DNA of 7,195 nt from an uncultured Sphingobium sp. (GTDB taxonomy: Bacteria; Pseudomonadota; Alphaproteobacteria; Sphingomonadales; Sphingomonadaceae): positions 1 to 7,195 of the forward strand of contig CAMLFF010000168.1 in NCBI GenBank assembly GCA_946479185.1. The letters run 5' to 3'. The notes below the pieces were generated by a model, which saw only the letters and a program-made list of their open reading frames with translations, searched no databases and was not told the origin of the DNA. This document shows, piece by piece, positions 1 to 6,529 of the stretch (positions are counted from its first letter, which is position 1; the number at the start of each line of letters is the position of its first letter). The translations under genes were made by a program, and so were the position numbers.

Positions 1-1118
1 TGTGGGAGATCAGCCTGCGCGGACTGATCAAAAATTCACGTGCGCTGACCGAACGGCTCCAGCATGGCGATTTACGGCGCTATCTGCTCGCGGTCGTCGG
101 CGGCATTGGGCTGCTGATCGCCTGGTCCGTGATGGCGGCCGGCGTGCGCCCATCCTTCCCCGCGATGGAAGCCATCCGGCCCGGCGAAGCAATCGTCGCG
201 CTGGTGGGCCTTGGCGGCGCTTTTGCCGCGACCCGCGCGCCCACCCTGCTTGGCGGCATGATAGCGACCGGGCTGGCTGGCTTTGCCATCGCCATCACCT
301 TTTTGATGAACGGCGCGCCGGATCTGGCGCTGACCCAGTTCACTGTGGAAGCGCTGATCGTGGTGCTGCTGGCGGCGCTGCTGCTCGCCGTGCCGCTTGC
401 CAGCCCCGCCACGCGTACCAAGGCGATGCGCAGGCGCGATGCGCTATTGGCCTTCGGTTTTGGCGCGCTGCTGTTCCTCGGCGTGCTGGACATGACGTCC
501 CGCGAGCATGTCTCGGCCGCAAGCGACTATTTCGGGCGGATGAGCTACATCGCCGCCAAGGGCCATAATGTCGTCAATGTGATCCTGGTCGATTTCCGTG
601 CGATCGATACGCTGGGCGAGACGATGGTGATTATGATCGCCGCCGTGCTGGCCCGCTCCCTGCTACGCAGCCGGGGAAGTGAAGCCCCAGTAGCCGGACC
701 GCAGCCGGTGCATTTCTCCTTCCAGACCAGCGGGCGCTGGCTGGCAGGATTGCTCGCGTTCGCCTCGCTCGCCATTTTGCTGCGCGGACATGATCAGCCG
801 GGCGGCGGCTTCGTCGGCGGGCTGGTGGCGGCGCTGAGCATCGCACTGCTTGCGCTCGCTTATGGCGTGAAGGAGGCACAGCGGACGCTGCGTGTGCGAC
901 CATTGACGCTCGTTGGCATCGGCGCCCTGTTCGCGCTGCTGAGCGGCGTGCCAGGGCTGTTGATGGGCGACCCTTTCCTGACGCATCTGTGGTGGGTGCC
1001 CGGTGGTTTGCTGCCCAAGTTGAGCACGACGATGATTTTCGACCTTGGTGTCTATCTGGTCGTGTTCGGTGCCGTGCTGGCCTTCTACTTCGGTCTTCAG
1101 CGGGAGGCGACGCGATGA
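1..1118 (+). CDS. mrpAB: Fused MrpA-MrpB antiporter subunit, C-terminal part (5' end outside window)
   Basis: The reading frame is open from the left edge (first whole codon at 3) to a TGA at 1116-1118, giving 371 visible residues. The start lies upstream of the window. The first part matches the MrpA C-terminal region: a cytoplasmic basic stretch, membrane helices, and the block GAPDLALTQFTVE at visible residues 104-116, then a DTLGE motif at about 202-206 as in the MbhE-like segment. Without a stop, the chain continues into a complete MrpB/MnhB domain (about residues 235-371) with the hallmark RGHDQPGGGFVGGLVAA at 261-277. MrpA is the large NuoL-related subunit and MrpB a small membrane subunit of the Mrp Na+(K+)/H+ antiporter. 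They are separate genes in Bacillus-type operons but fused in rhizobial PhaA-type operons, as here. A GTG/ATG pair at 129-134 is internal, because homology continues upstream of it. The stop overlaps the mrpC start (ATGA). Confidence 0.93.
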   Translation, partial: WEISLRGLIKNSRALTERLQHGDLRRYLLAVVGGIGLLIAWSVMAAGVRPSFPAMEAIRPGEAIVALVGLGGAFAATRAPTLLGGMIATGLAGFAIAITFLMNGAPDLALTQFTVEALIVVLLAALLLAVPLASPATRTKAMRRRDALLAFGFGALLFLGVLDMTSREHVSAASDYFGRMSYIAAKGHNVVNVILVDFRAIDTLGETMVIMIAAVLARSLLRSRGSEAPVAGPQPVHFSFQTSGRWLAGLLAFASLAILLRGHDQPGGGFVGGLVAALSIALLALAYGVKEAQRTLRVRPLTLVGIGALFALLSGVPGLLMGDPFLTHLWWVPGGLLPKLSTTMIFDLGVYLVVFGAVLAFYFGLQREATR

Positions 1119-1495
1119 CGCTGCTTTACGCTTTTGTCGGCTCCGGCATTGTCGCCTGCGCGCTCTACATGATCCTCTCGCGCAATCTTGTTAAGATGCT
1201 GCTTGGCTTCTCCATGCTCGCCACGGGCGTCAATCTGCTGCTGTTTCTGGCTGGGCGCATAGGCAGTCGCCAGCCGCCGATCATCGGCACGAGCGAAAAG
1301 GCGCTGGGCGAGGCCGCCGATCCGATCACGCAGGCGCTCATCCTCACCGCCATCGTCATCGGCTTTGCGCTCACGGTGATGCTCGCCGCGCTGGTGCTGC
1401 GCGCCTGGCGCAGCGCGCATTCGGTGGACGCGCGCGAAGTCGATGCTGCCGAGACGATGGGGCCGCCGCAGCCGCGAGAGCTGATCGATGACTAG
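1115..1495 (+). CDS. mrpC: Mrp antiporter subunit C (MnhC/PhaC, NuoK-like)
   Basis: This encodes a 126-residue inner-membrane protein with three predicted helices (about residues 3-22, 28-47 and 71-97). It is a homolog of the complex I subunit NuoK. Family signatures visible are SRNLVKMLLGFSMLATGVNL at 22-41 and DPITQALILTAIVIGFA at 69-85. The ATG at 1115 is chosen because it overlaps the mrpAB stop (ATGA), has GGAGG at 1103-1107 with a 7-base spacer, and begins at the normal MrpC N-terminus. An in-frame ATG at 989 would add 42 residues that only shadow mrpAB. Residues 98-126 form a hydrophilic, acid-rich C-terminal tail. The gene overlaps mrpD by 8 bases, so translational coupling is likely. 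In the complex, MrpC packs between MrpA and MrpD in the membrane and contributes to assembly and the ion path; this is family knowledge. Confidence 0.95.
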   Translation: MTLLYAFVGSGIVACALYMILSRNLVKMLLGFSMLATGVNLLLFLAGRIGSRQPPIIGTSEKALGEAADPITQALILTAIVIGFALTVMLAALVLRAWRSAHSVDAREVDAAETMGPPQPRELIDD

Positions 1496-2972
1496 CGCGA
1501 TGCTGCTCATGGCCCCGGTCATACTGCCATTCATCGCAGCCGCGTTGGCGCTTGTGCTGCGCAAAAATGTCGTTGCGACCCGCGTCATCGGCCTCGCCGC
1601 TTATGGCCTGCTCGCCATCCTCTCCTTGCTGCTCTTCGTGCGCACGGGCGGCGGACAGACCGTGCCAATCACCCTGTTTGGCGATTGGCCTCGCGGCATG
1701 GGGGTAAGCTTTTCCGCCGCGATGCCGGGCGCAGCGCTGATCGTCGTCAATGCCCTGATCGCGCTCGCGGCGGGCATTTACGCGATCAAGGATATTGGCT
1801 GGCGGCGGCGGCGCAACGGGTTCGATGCGCTGATGCTGGCGATGGTCGGCGCGGTGAATGGCGCCTTCCTCACCACAGACCTTTTCAACCTTTATGTCTG
1901 GTTCGAGCTGGCGCTGATCGCGGCGCTGGGCCTCCTGACGCTGGATCGCCGCCCCGCCCAGATTGATGGCGCAATCCGCTACGCCAGCTTTTCAATGCTG
2001 GGCGCAACCTGCATCCTGATCGGCGTGGGAATGATCTACGGCATCACCGGCACGCTCGATATGCGCTCCGCCGCTAGCATCCTCGCCGGTGCGCCGCCAA
2101 GCTTCGCCTCGGCGGTCGCGGCGGCGCTGTTGCTCGGTGGCCTGATGCTCAAGGCGGGGCTTTTCCCCTTCCATCTGTGGCTCCCGGCTTCCTACCATAC
2201 CGGGCCGATCACGGCGATTGCGGTCTTTTCCGGCCTGCTCACCAAGATGGGCTTCTATGCGCTGCTCATCATCTTTGCCGGGGTATTCGGCATGGGTGCG
2301 GGCGGCATTGGTGCGGCGCAATTCATGCCAATCCTCGGCTGGATCGCGGCGGCGACGATGATCGTGTGCGCGGCAGGCGCGCTGGCGCACACGGATATGC
2401 GGCGCATACTCGCCTATCATGTGATCGCGCAGGTCGGCTATATGATGGTCGGGTTGGCCATTGCGACGCCGGAAGGGATTGCCGCTGCCGTCTTCTACAT
2501 GATCCACTCAATGATCGTGCAAGCCAACCTCTTCCTCGGCGCGGGGCTGATTTATCGCGCGAGCGGGAGCTGGGATTTGACGCGGGCGGGCGGCATGGCG
2601 CGCAGCAATCCGTTCTTTTCGCTGGTGCTTGCTGTGCCATTGCTTTCACTCGCTGGCATTCCGCCGCTCTCGGGCTTCTGGGCCAAGCTGATGATCATCA
2701 GGCAAAGCTTTGATGCTGGCATGCCTTGGCTGGGCTTTGTCGCGCTGCTCGCGGGGCTGATGACCATTGTATCGATCTCGATCTTTTGGTCGGACGCCTG
2801 CTGGAAGGAAGCGCGGGGCAAAGTGGTGCGCAAGGTTCCGCTCAGCGGCCTCATCGCAATGACGCTGCTTTCATCGGCCACGCTCGTCATCGGCCTGATG
2901 CCGCAATGGATCTGGTCGCTCGCGCGTCTCTCGGGCCGCTCACTTGCCGCGCTATCCGGGGGCGGATCATGA
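1488..2972 (+). CDS. mrpD: Mrp antiporter subunit D (MnhD/PhaD, proton-translocating NuoM/N-like)
   Basis: This encodes a 494-residue polytopic membrane protein of the usual MrpD length, with about 14 helices, belonging to the proton-translocating NuoL/M/N antiporter family. Residues matching known functional positions include the TM5 glutamate in FNLYVWFELALIAALGLL (E140), a lysine and histidine in LKAGLFPFHLWLP (K222 and H229), and K253 in GLLTKMGFY. HTDMRRILAYHVIAQVGYM (301-319) is the helix 10-11 region, and LSLAGIPPLSGFWAK (386-400) precedes the last conserved lysine, K400. An oddity is VQANLFL at 344-350: many relatives have a lysine where Q345 lies. The ATG at 1488 lies inside the mrpC end, 8 bases before the mrpC stop is complete, with GAGAG at 1476-1480. 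The stop overlaps the mrpE start (ATGA). MrpD is expected to form one of the proton channels of the complex. Confidence 0.96.
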   Translation: MTSAMLLMAPVILPFIAAALALVLRKNVVATRVIGLAAYGLLAILSLLLFVRTGGGQTVPITLFGDWPRGMGVSFSAAMPGAALIVVNALIALAAGIYAIKDIGWRRRRNGFDALMLAMVGAVNGAFLTTDLFNLYVWFELALIAALGLLTLDRRPAQIDGAIRYASFSMLGATCILIGVGMIYGITGTLDMRSAASILAGAPPSFASAVAAALLLGGLMLKAGLFPFHLWLPASYHTGPITAIAVFSGLLTKMGFYALLIIFAGVFGMGAGGIGAAQFMPILGWIAAATMIVCAAGALAHTDMRRILAYHVIAQVGYMMVGLAIATPEGIAAAVFYMIHSMIVQANLFLGAGLIYRASGSWDLTRAGGMARSNPFFSLVLAVPLLSLAGIPPLSGFWAKLMIIRQSFDAGMPWLGFVALLAGLMTIVSISIFWSDACWKEARGKVVRKVPLSGLIAMTLLSSATLVIGLMPQWIWSLARLSGRSLAALSGGGS

Positions 2973-3304
2973 GGCTACTGCGCCGGGCCCGCGCCGCGCT
3001 TCTGCTGGCGCTGATCTTCCTGTGGGATCTCGTTGTGGCCTCGCTCGGCGTCGCGCGCATCATACTATCCCCGCGCATTCGCACCGCCCCGGCGATCGTC
3101 GTCGTGCCGGTGGCGCTCAAACAGCCATGGGCAGTGGCGCTGTTTGCCTATTTCACGTCCCTCACGCCGGGGTCCACATGCCTGCATGTGTCGGAAGATC
3201 GCACCAAGCTGTTCGTGCATGTGCTGAACACCGCGGATGCCAATGCCAGCATCGCCCGCTTCAAGACGCTGTATGAACGCTGGATCGCGGAGTTGGAGCG
3301 ATGA
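2969..3304 (+). CDS. mrpE: Mrp antiporter subunit E (MnhE/PhaE), short form
   Basis: This encodes a 111-residue protein. The core of MrpE is clear: FLWDLVVASLGVARIILSPR at 17-36, a PAIVVVPVAL segment at 41-50, the signature SLTPGSTCLHVSED at 64-77, and the LFVHVLNTAD strand at 81-90. There is one obvious membrane helix (about 9-33), followed by a soluble alpha/beta domain presumably facing the cytoplasm. MrpE proteins are usually about 160 residues and begin with two extra N-terminal membrane helices; these are absent here. The frame is open further upstream, but that sequence only shadows mrpD and is not hydrophobic, so the ATG at 2969, overlapping the mrpD stop, is the best start. The gene ends in ATGA overlap with mrpF. 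MrpE is needed for full antiport activity or assembly in studied systems; its precise role is less clear than that of A and D. Confidence 0.92.
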   Translation: MRLLRRARAALLLALIFLWDLVVASLGVARIILSPRIRTAPAIVVVPVALKQPWAVALFAYFTSLTPGSTCLHVSEDRTKLFVHVLNTADANASIARFKTLYERWIAELER

Positions 3305-3576
3305 TCGACCTGCCCGCTCTCGCCGCTATCCTTGCGATACCGCTCGCCCTCGCCCTGCTGCTAGCGGGCTGGCGGATGGTGAATGGCCCCAGCTTTGCCG
3401 ATCGCTTCATCGCGCTCGACATGCTGACCGCGATTGCCGTGGGCTTCGCCGCGCTGGCGACGGTGATGACCGGGCGCGGCGCATTTCTCGACATTGCGCT
3501 TGGCATATCGCTCATCAACTTTGTCGCGACGGCGGCCTTTGCCGTGTTCCTTGAGCGCAAGCGGAGGCAGAAATGA
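3301..3576 (+). CDS. mrpF: Mrp antiporter subunit F (MnhF/PhaF)
   Basis: This encodes a 91-residue membrane protein with three predicted helices (about residues 5-24, 38-56 and 62-84), the normal size and topology for MrpF. The family pattern is WRMVNGPSFADRFIALDML at 24-42, where the DR..ALD block joins helices 1 and 2, followed by DIALGISLINFVATAAFAVF at 64-83. It ends in a basic tail, ERKRRQK. The ATG at 3301 overlaps the mrpE stop (ATGA) and has GGAG at 3289-3292 with an 8-base spacer. MrpF is a small membrane subunit at the E-F-G end of the complex; in related bacteria it has been linked to cholate and Na+ efflux. The stop overlaps the mrpG start. Confidence 0.95.
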   Translation: MIDLPALAAILAIPLALALLLAGWRMVNGPSFADRFIALDMLTAIAVGFAALATVMTGRGAFLDIALGISLINFVATAAFAVFLERKRRQK

Positions 3577-3932
3577 CCTATCTTGCCATGGCGCTGCTGA
3601 TCATCGGCACGGCGTTTTTGCTGATTGCCGCCATCGGCCTTGTGCGCCTGCCCGATCCGCTCCAGCGGATGCATAGCGCCACCAAGGCAGGCACGCTCGG
3701 CGCGACTTTGATGCTCGTGGGCGTGATGCTGCTGAGCGACATAGATGCGCTGGGGTTCACCAGCGCGCTCACGATACTATTCCTGCTGTTCACCCTGCCC
3801 ATCGGCGCGCAATTGCTGGGCCGCGCCAGCTATGTCTCTGGTACGAAGCTCAAGGGCATTGAGACTGACCCGCTAGCGAGCGAGCTGGACAGGGCGCCGG
3901 CGAAGCCTGAGGAACTGGCTCAGAAGCCCTGA
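3573..3932 (+). CDS. mrpG: Mrp antiporter subunit G (MnhG/PhaG)
   Basis: This encodes a 119-residue protein with three predicted helices (about residues 3-25, 38-55 and 62-82). The MrpG hallmark is RLPDPLQRMHSATKAGTLGA at 25-44, followed by LMLVGVMLL. Residues 84-119 form a hydrophilic C-terminal tail rich in Lys, Glu and Pro, which is variable in the family. The ATG at 3573 overlaps the mrpF stop and has GGAGG at 3563-3567 with a 5-base spacer. This is the last gene of the Mrp operon; its TGA lies 4 bases from the stop codon of the convergent methyltransferase gene. No clear intrinsic terminator follows it. Confidence 0.95.
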   Translation: MTYLAMALLIIGTAFLLIAAIGLVRLPDPLQRMHSATKAGTLGATLMLVGVMLLSDIDALGFTSALTILFLLFTLPIGAQLLGRASYVSGTKLKGIETDPLASELDRAPAKPEELAQKP

Positions 3933-3943
3933 CAGATCAGAGC
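3907..3943. other. Convergent gene junction with 4-base spacer and weak inverted repeats
   Basis: The mrpG stop (3930-3932) and the methyltransferase stop (complement of 3937-3939) are separated by only 3933-3936. Two small inverted repeats are visible: CTGAG/CTCAG at 3907-3911 and 3919-3923, and CTGA/TCAG at 3929-3932 and 3937-3940, the latter extendable by GC/GC at 3926-3927 and 3942-3943 across a mismatch. Neither has a T-tract on either strand, so they are poor candidates for intrinsic terminators. The two convergent transcripts probably overlap at their 3' ends. Confidence 0.4.
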
Positions 3944-4788
3944 GCGACGCCGCTCACCAGCAGCGCCGTGCCTTTGATGAGATTGCCTTTGCCGGGCACA
4001 TGATAAGGCATGAAGGCCTGCGCCAGCTTGGCGACGGCGGCGGTCTGCTGCTCCGGCGGAACCTGCGCTGTCGCGGACATGCCGGATATGGCAAACTCGG
4101 CAGCCTCCTGCGGCGTCGCGCCCACCCCGCCAACCGGCAGATCGCGCTCGCAGGACATGATCTCGATATCGCCAAAGCCAGCCTGCTCCAGAATATGCGT
4201 CAGGCGGGCCTGATCGGACAGCGCGAAAGGACCGGGTGCGTGCGGATCGGGCGGGCTTGCTGGTGGCGCGGCAAACTCGGCCACTGCGCCACGGATAAGC
4301 TGGAACCAGAGATTGTCAGCGATTGGCGCCCACACAACCAGATCGATCCGCCCGCCATCCTTCACCATGCGGCGCAGATTGCGGAAGGCTGGCTCGACCT
4401 GCGGGAAGAACATGCTGCCAAATCGGGAGAAGAGCCTGTCAAACGGCGCGGCGCTGACTGTGACGCTCGCGGCATCGGCGCACAGGAAGGCGATGTCTGA
4501 TGCGCCGTCTTGCGTCGCCCGCACCTCAGCCGCTGCGATGAGATCGGGCGAAATGTCGAGGCCGGTGACATGGCCACCCGGCGAGACGGCGCTGGCAATG
4601 GCGATGGTGGTGCCGCCACCGCCGCAGCCGAGATCGATCACCCGCTCGCCGGGCTTGAACGCGGCATGGGCGAGCGCGGCATCGCCCAAAGGCGCGATCA
4701 TATCCTCAAAGCGCTGAAGATTGGCGAGCCAGTTGCGGCCCACTTCGCCTGACCACTGATCGGCGGCCATATCATTGATATCGTTCAC
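3937..4788 (-). CDS. Class I SAM-dependent methyltransferase, substrate unknown
   Basis: This encodes a 283-residue soluble protein with a Rossmann-like methyltransferase fold of the UbiE/Methyltransf_11/25 type. Motif I is VIDLGCGGGGTT at 50-61 (D52, G54, G56 for SAM binding). TGLDIS at 76-81 supplies D78, the likely ribose-binding acid, and CADAAS at 103-108 is the motif II acid that contacts adenine (D105). FDRLFSRFGSMFF at 116-128 is the motif after strand 4. Downstream there is a Pro-rich loop (about 174-187) and a helical C-terminal part that in this fold forms the substrate lid, so the substrate cannot be read from sequence. The start is GTG at 4788: the only in-frame codon between it and the upstream in-frame stop with a good ribosome site (GAAGG, 7-base spacer). 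The next candidate, ATG at codon 7, would be too far from that site. It lies 24 bases downstream of the antiporter gene on the same strand, so co-transcription is likely. Confidence 0.85.
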   Translation of the reverse strand: MNDINDMAADQWSGEVGRNWLANLQRFEDMIAPLGDAALAHAAFKPGERVIDLGCGGGGTTIAIASAVSPGGHVTGLDISPDLIAAAEVRATQDGASDIAFLCADAASVTVSAAPFDRLFSRFGSMFFPQVEPAFRNLRRMVKDGGRIDLVVWAPIADNLWFQLIRGAVAEFAAPPASPPDPHAPGPFALSDQARLTHILEQAGFGDIEIMSCERDLPVGGVGATPQEAAEFAISGMSATAQVPPEQQTAAVAKLAQAFMPYHVPGKGNLIKGTALLVSGVAL

Positions 4789-4795
4789 ATTACGA

Positions 4796-4800
4796 CCTTC
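4796..4800 (-). promoter_or_regulatory. Ribosome binding site supporting GTG start of the methyltransferase
   Basis: On the minus strand this reads GAAGG, followed by a 7-base spacer (4795-4789) and GTG at 4788-4786. It lies in the 24-base gap after the antiporter stop codon. Reading backwards from the GTG in frame reaches the antiporter TGA without meeting another ATG, GTG or TTG, so this site fixes the start. Confidence 0.6.
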
Positions 4801-4812
4801 ATTGCTAAGGGT

Positions 4813-6462
4813 TCATGCCGGTCTTGGGACAGGCTCGCGCATGGCCAGTTCCATCATGCGCAGGGCCAGTTCGCGCTCACCCATCACGACATCGGCGACG
4901 CCCAGCTTGATGAGATGCTCCACCTCGCCATCTGAATGCGCGCGGGCGACGATGCGGATATCGGGCTTGAGGCCGCGCGCCTTCTCGGCAATAGCACCGC
5001 CATCGAAACCCTCGGGGATGGCGATGAGCAGGCTGGTGGCCCGCTCGATGCCGGCGGCCAGCAACATGCGTTTATCGAGCGCGTTGCCATGCACCACTTC
5101 AAGGCCCGCCTTGGCTGCCATCGCCGCCTTGTCATTATCCCCCTCGATCACCACGAGCGGTCGATTGCGCTCGCGCAGTGCTTTGGCGAGCAATTGGCCC
5201 ACGCGACCATAGCCGACCAGCACCACATGGGTGAGGCTGGCAGAGGGCGGCACGGGCGGCTCGCTCTCTACCACTTTGTCGCGCGCAGTCTTGTGGATGA
5301 CGTAAGAGAAAATGAACGGGTTGAAGAAGATCGAGAAGATCGCGCCCGCCAGAATGAGATCGCGCGCCTCGGGTGGCAGAACGCCCAGATTGGCGCCGAG
5401 CGTGGCGAGGATGAAGGAGAATTCGCCGATCTGCGCAAGACTCGCCGCGACTGTGAGCGAAGTTTCCTTCGCATAGCCAAAGGCGCGAACGATGAAATAA
5501 GCGGCGACGGACTTGCCGACAATGATGATGACGACAGTGGCCAGCAGTGCGAGCGGCTGTTCCAACAGCACATAGGGATCGAACAGCATGCCCACGGAAA
5601 CGAAGAACAGCACGGCGAAAGCATCGCGCAGCGGCAGCGTTTCTTCGGCCGCGCGGCGGCTGAGCGGCGTCTCGCCAAGGATCATGCCCGCAAAGAAGGC
5701 ACCGAGCGCGAAGGAGACGTTGAAGATGTAAGCCGATCCCGCCGCCACGCCGAGCGCGATGGCCAGCACCGCGAGGCGGAACAGCTCCCGCGAGCCGGTA
5801 TGCACGACCCAGTGCAGCAGCCAGGGAATGACCCGGCGACCCACAACAAGCATGAACGCCATGAAGGCCCCGACCTTGGCGAAGGTGACGGCGACGGGCC
5901 ATGCGATGGCACTGATGCCGTCACCCATCGGATTTTTTACGATGCCCGCCAGCACCGGCAGCAGCACCAATGCCAGGACCATTACGAGATCCTCGACGAT
6001 CAGCCAGCCAACCGCGATACGCCCCCGCTCCGTCTGAACCAGATCGCGCGCCTGCAAGGCCCGCAGCAGCACCACCGTGCTGGCAACGGAAAGCGCGAGG
6101 CCAAAGACGAAGCCCGCCAGCAAATCCCACCCCAGCGCCCAGGCCAGACCCATGCCGAGCATCGTCGCGAAGGCAATCTGCACGATCGCGCCAGGCAGCG
6201 CGACCTTGCGGACGGCGAGCAAATCCTTGAGCGAGAAATGCAGGCCAACGCCGAACATCAGCAGAATGACGCCAAGCTCCGCCAGTTCATTGGTGAGGCT
6301 CGCATCGGCCACGAAACCGGGCGTGAACGGGCCAACGAACACGCCTGCAATCAGATAACCCGCAATCGGTGACACGCGCAGCCGCATCGCAATCGCGCCC
6401 ATGATGAAGGCGACGACAAAGCCAGCGACGATCGTGGCGACAAGCGGGGTATAATGCGGCAT
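4813..6462 (-). CDS. ybaL: YbaL/Kef-type CPA2 monovalent cation:proton antiporter with RCK (TrkA-N) domain
   Basis: This encodes a 549-residue inner-membrane protein, close to the 558 residues of E. coli YbaL. Residues about 8-390 form the Na_H_Exchanger domain with roughly 12 helices. Landmarks are SPIAGYLIAGVFVGPFTPGF (31-50), ELGVILLMFGVGLHFSLKDL (62-81), ALSVASTVVLLRAL (123-136), and GWLIVEDLVMVLALVLLP (152-169), which contains the E157-D158 pair expected at the ion-binding site. SLAQIGEFSFILA (341-353) is also typical of the family. A linker leads to a TrkA-N/RCK Rossmann domain from about 411: VVLVGYGRVGQLLA (413-426) is the GxGxxG nucleotide loop, and E440 at the end of strand 2 fits NAD(H) ribose binding. 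Such domains gate transport by nucleotide or metabolite binding. Unlike KefC there is no obvious glutathione-related partner gene nearby. The ATG at 6462 is chosen because the longer frame up to 6678 adds a non-homologous, Arg-rich stretch. Its AAGGA (6477-6481) lies 14 bases upstream, farther than ideal. Confidence 0.92.
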   Translation of the reverse strand: MPHYTPLVATIVAGFVVAFIMGAIAMRLRVSPIAGYLIAGVFVGPFTPGFVADASLTNELAELGVILLMFGVGLHFSLKDLLAVRKVALPGAIVQIAFATMLGMGLAWALGWDLLAGFVFGLALSVASTVVLLRALQARDLVQTERGRIAVGWLIVEDLVMVLALVLLPVLAGIVKNPMGDGISAIAWPVAVTFAKVGAFMAFMLVVGRRVIPWLLHWVVHTGSRELFRLAVLAIALGVAAGSAYIFNVSFALGAFFAGMILGETPLSRRAAEETLPLRDAFAVLFFVSVGMLFDPYVLLEQPLALLATVVIIIVGKSVAAYFIVRAFGYAKETSLTVAASLAQIGEFSFILATLGANLGVLPPEARDLILAGAIFSIFFNPFIFSYVIHKTARDKVVESEPPVPPSASLTHVVLVGYGRVGQLLAKALRERNRPLVVIEGDNDKAAMAAKAGLEVVHGNALDKRMLLAAGIERATSLLIAIPEGFDGGAIAEKARGLKPDIRIVARAHSDGEVEHLIKLGVADVVMGERELALRMMELAMREPVPRPA

Positions 6463-6505
6463 CGGTTGGAGGCGTATCCTTATCCTGTTCTTGTGACTGC
6501 TGATG

Positions 6506-6529
6506 GACAGCCTCACCCTGTCCCCTGTC
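6506..6529. repeat. GACAG/CTGTC repeat cluster over the candidate antiporter promoter
   Basis: The plus strand carries GACAG at 6506-6510, CTGTC at 6518-6522 and CTGTC at 6525-6529. The first two form an inverted repeat with a 7-base loop, and the last two are direct repeats spaced by 7 bases from start to start, the final one being part of the TTGACA element. Position over the -35/spacer region would suit a repressor or activator site, but five-base units can arise by chance and no regulator is identified. Confidence 0.3.

Noticed and set aside
129..134. GTG/ATG as the start of a stand-alone MrpB-like gene
   Set aside because: MrpA-like sequence (residues before it, including a membrane helix) continues in frame to the window edge, so the start is internal.
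2..568. A 188-codon plus-strand frame at the left edge
   Set aside because: It overlaps the MrpA-B frame in another phase; the product is Arg/Ala/Pro-rich with no membrane character, while the true frame shows clear MrpA motifs.
2726..2968. N-terminal extension of MrpE into the mrpD gene
   Set aside because: The extension is hydrophilic and Arg/His-rich, a shadow of mrpD, and does not resemble the missing MrpE helices. The ATGA overlap at 2969 fits the operon pattern.
4936..6372. A 478-codon open frame on the plus strand opposite the antiporter gene
   Set aside because: It is the codon-register antisense of the antiporter. In that register stops arise only from TTA, CTA and TCA codons, which are rare in this GC-rich gene, so the frame stays open by codon bias. 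Its product is rich in His, Asp, Glu, Gln and Arg, the usual mirror of hydrophobic codons, with no recognisable domain.
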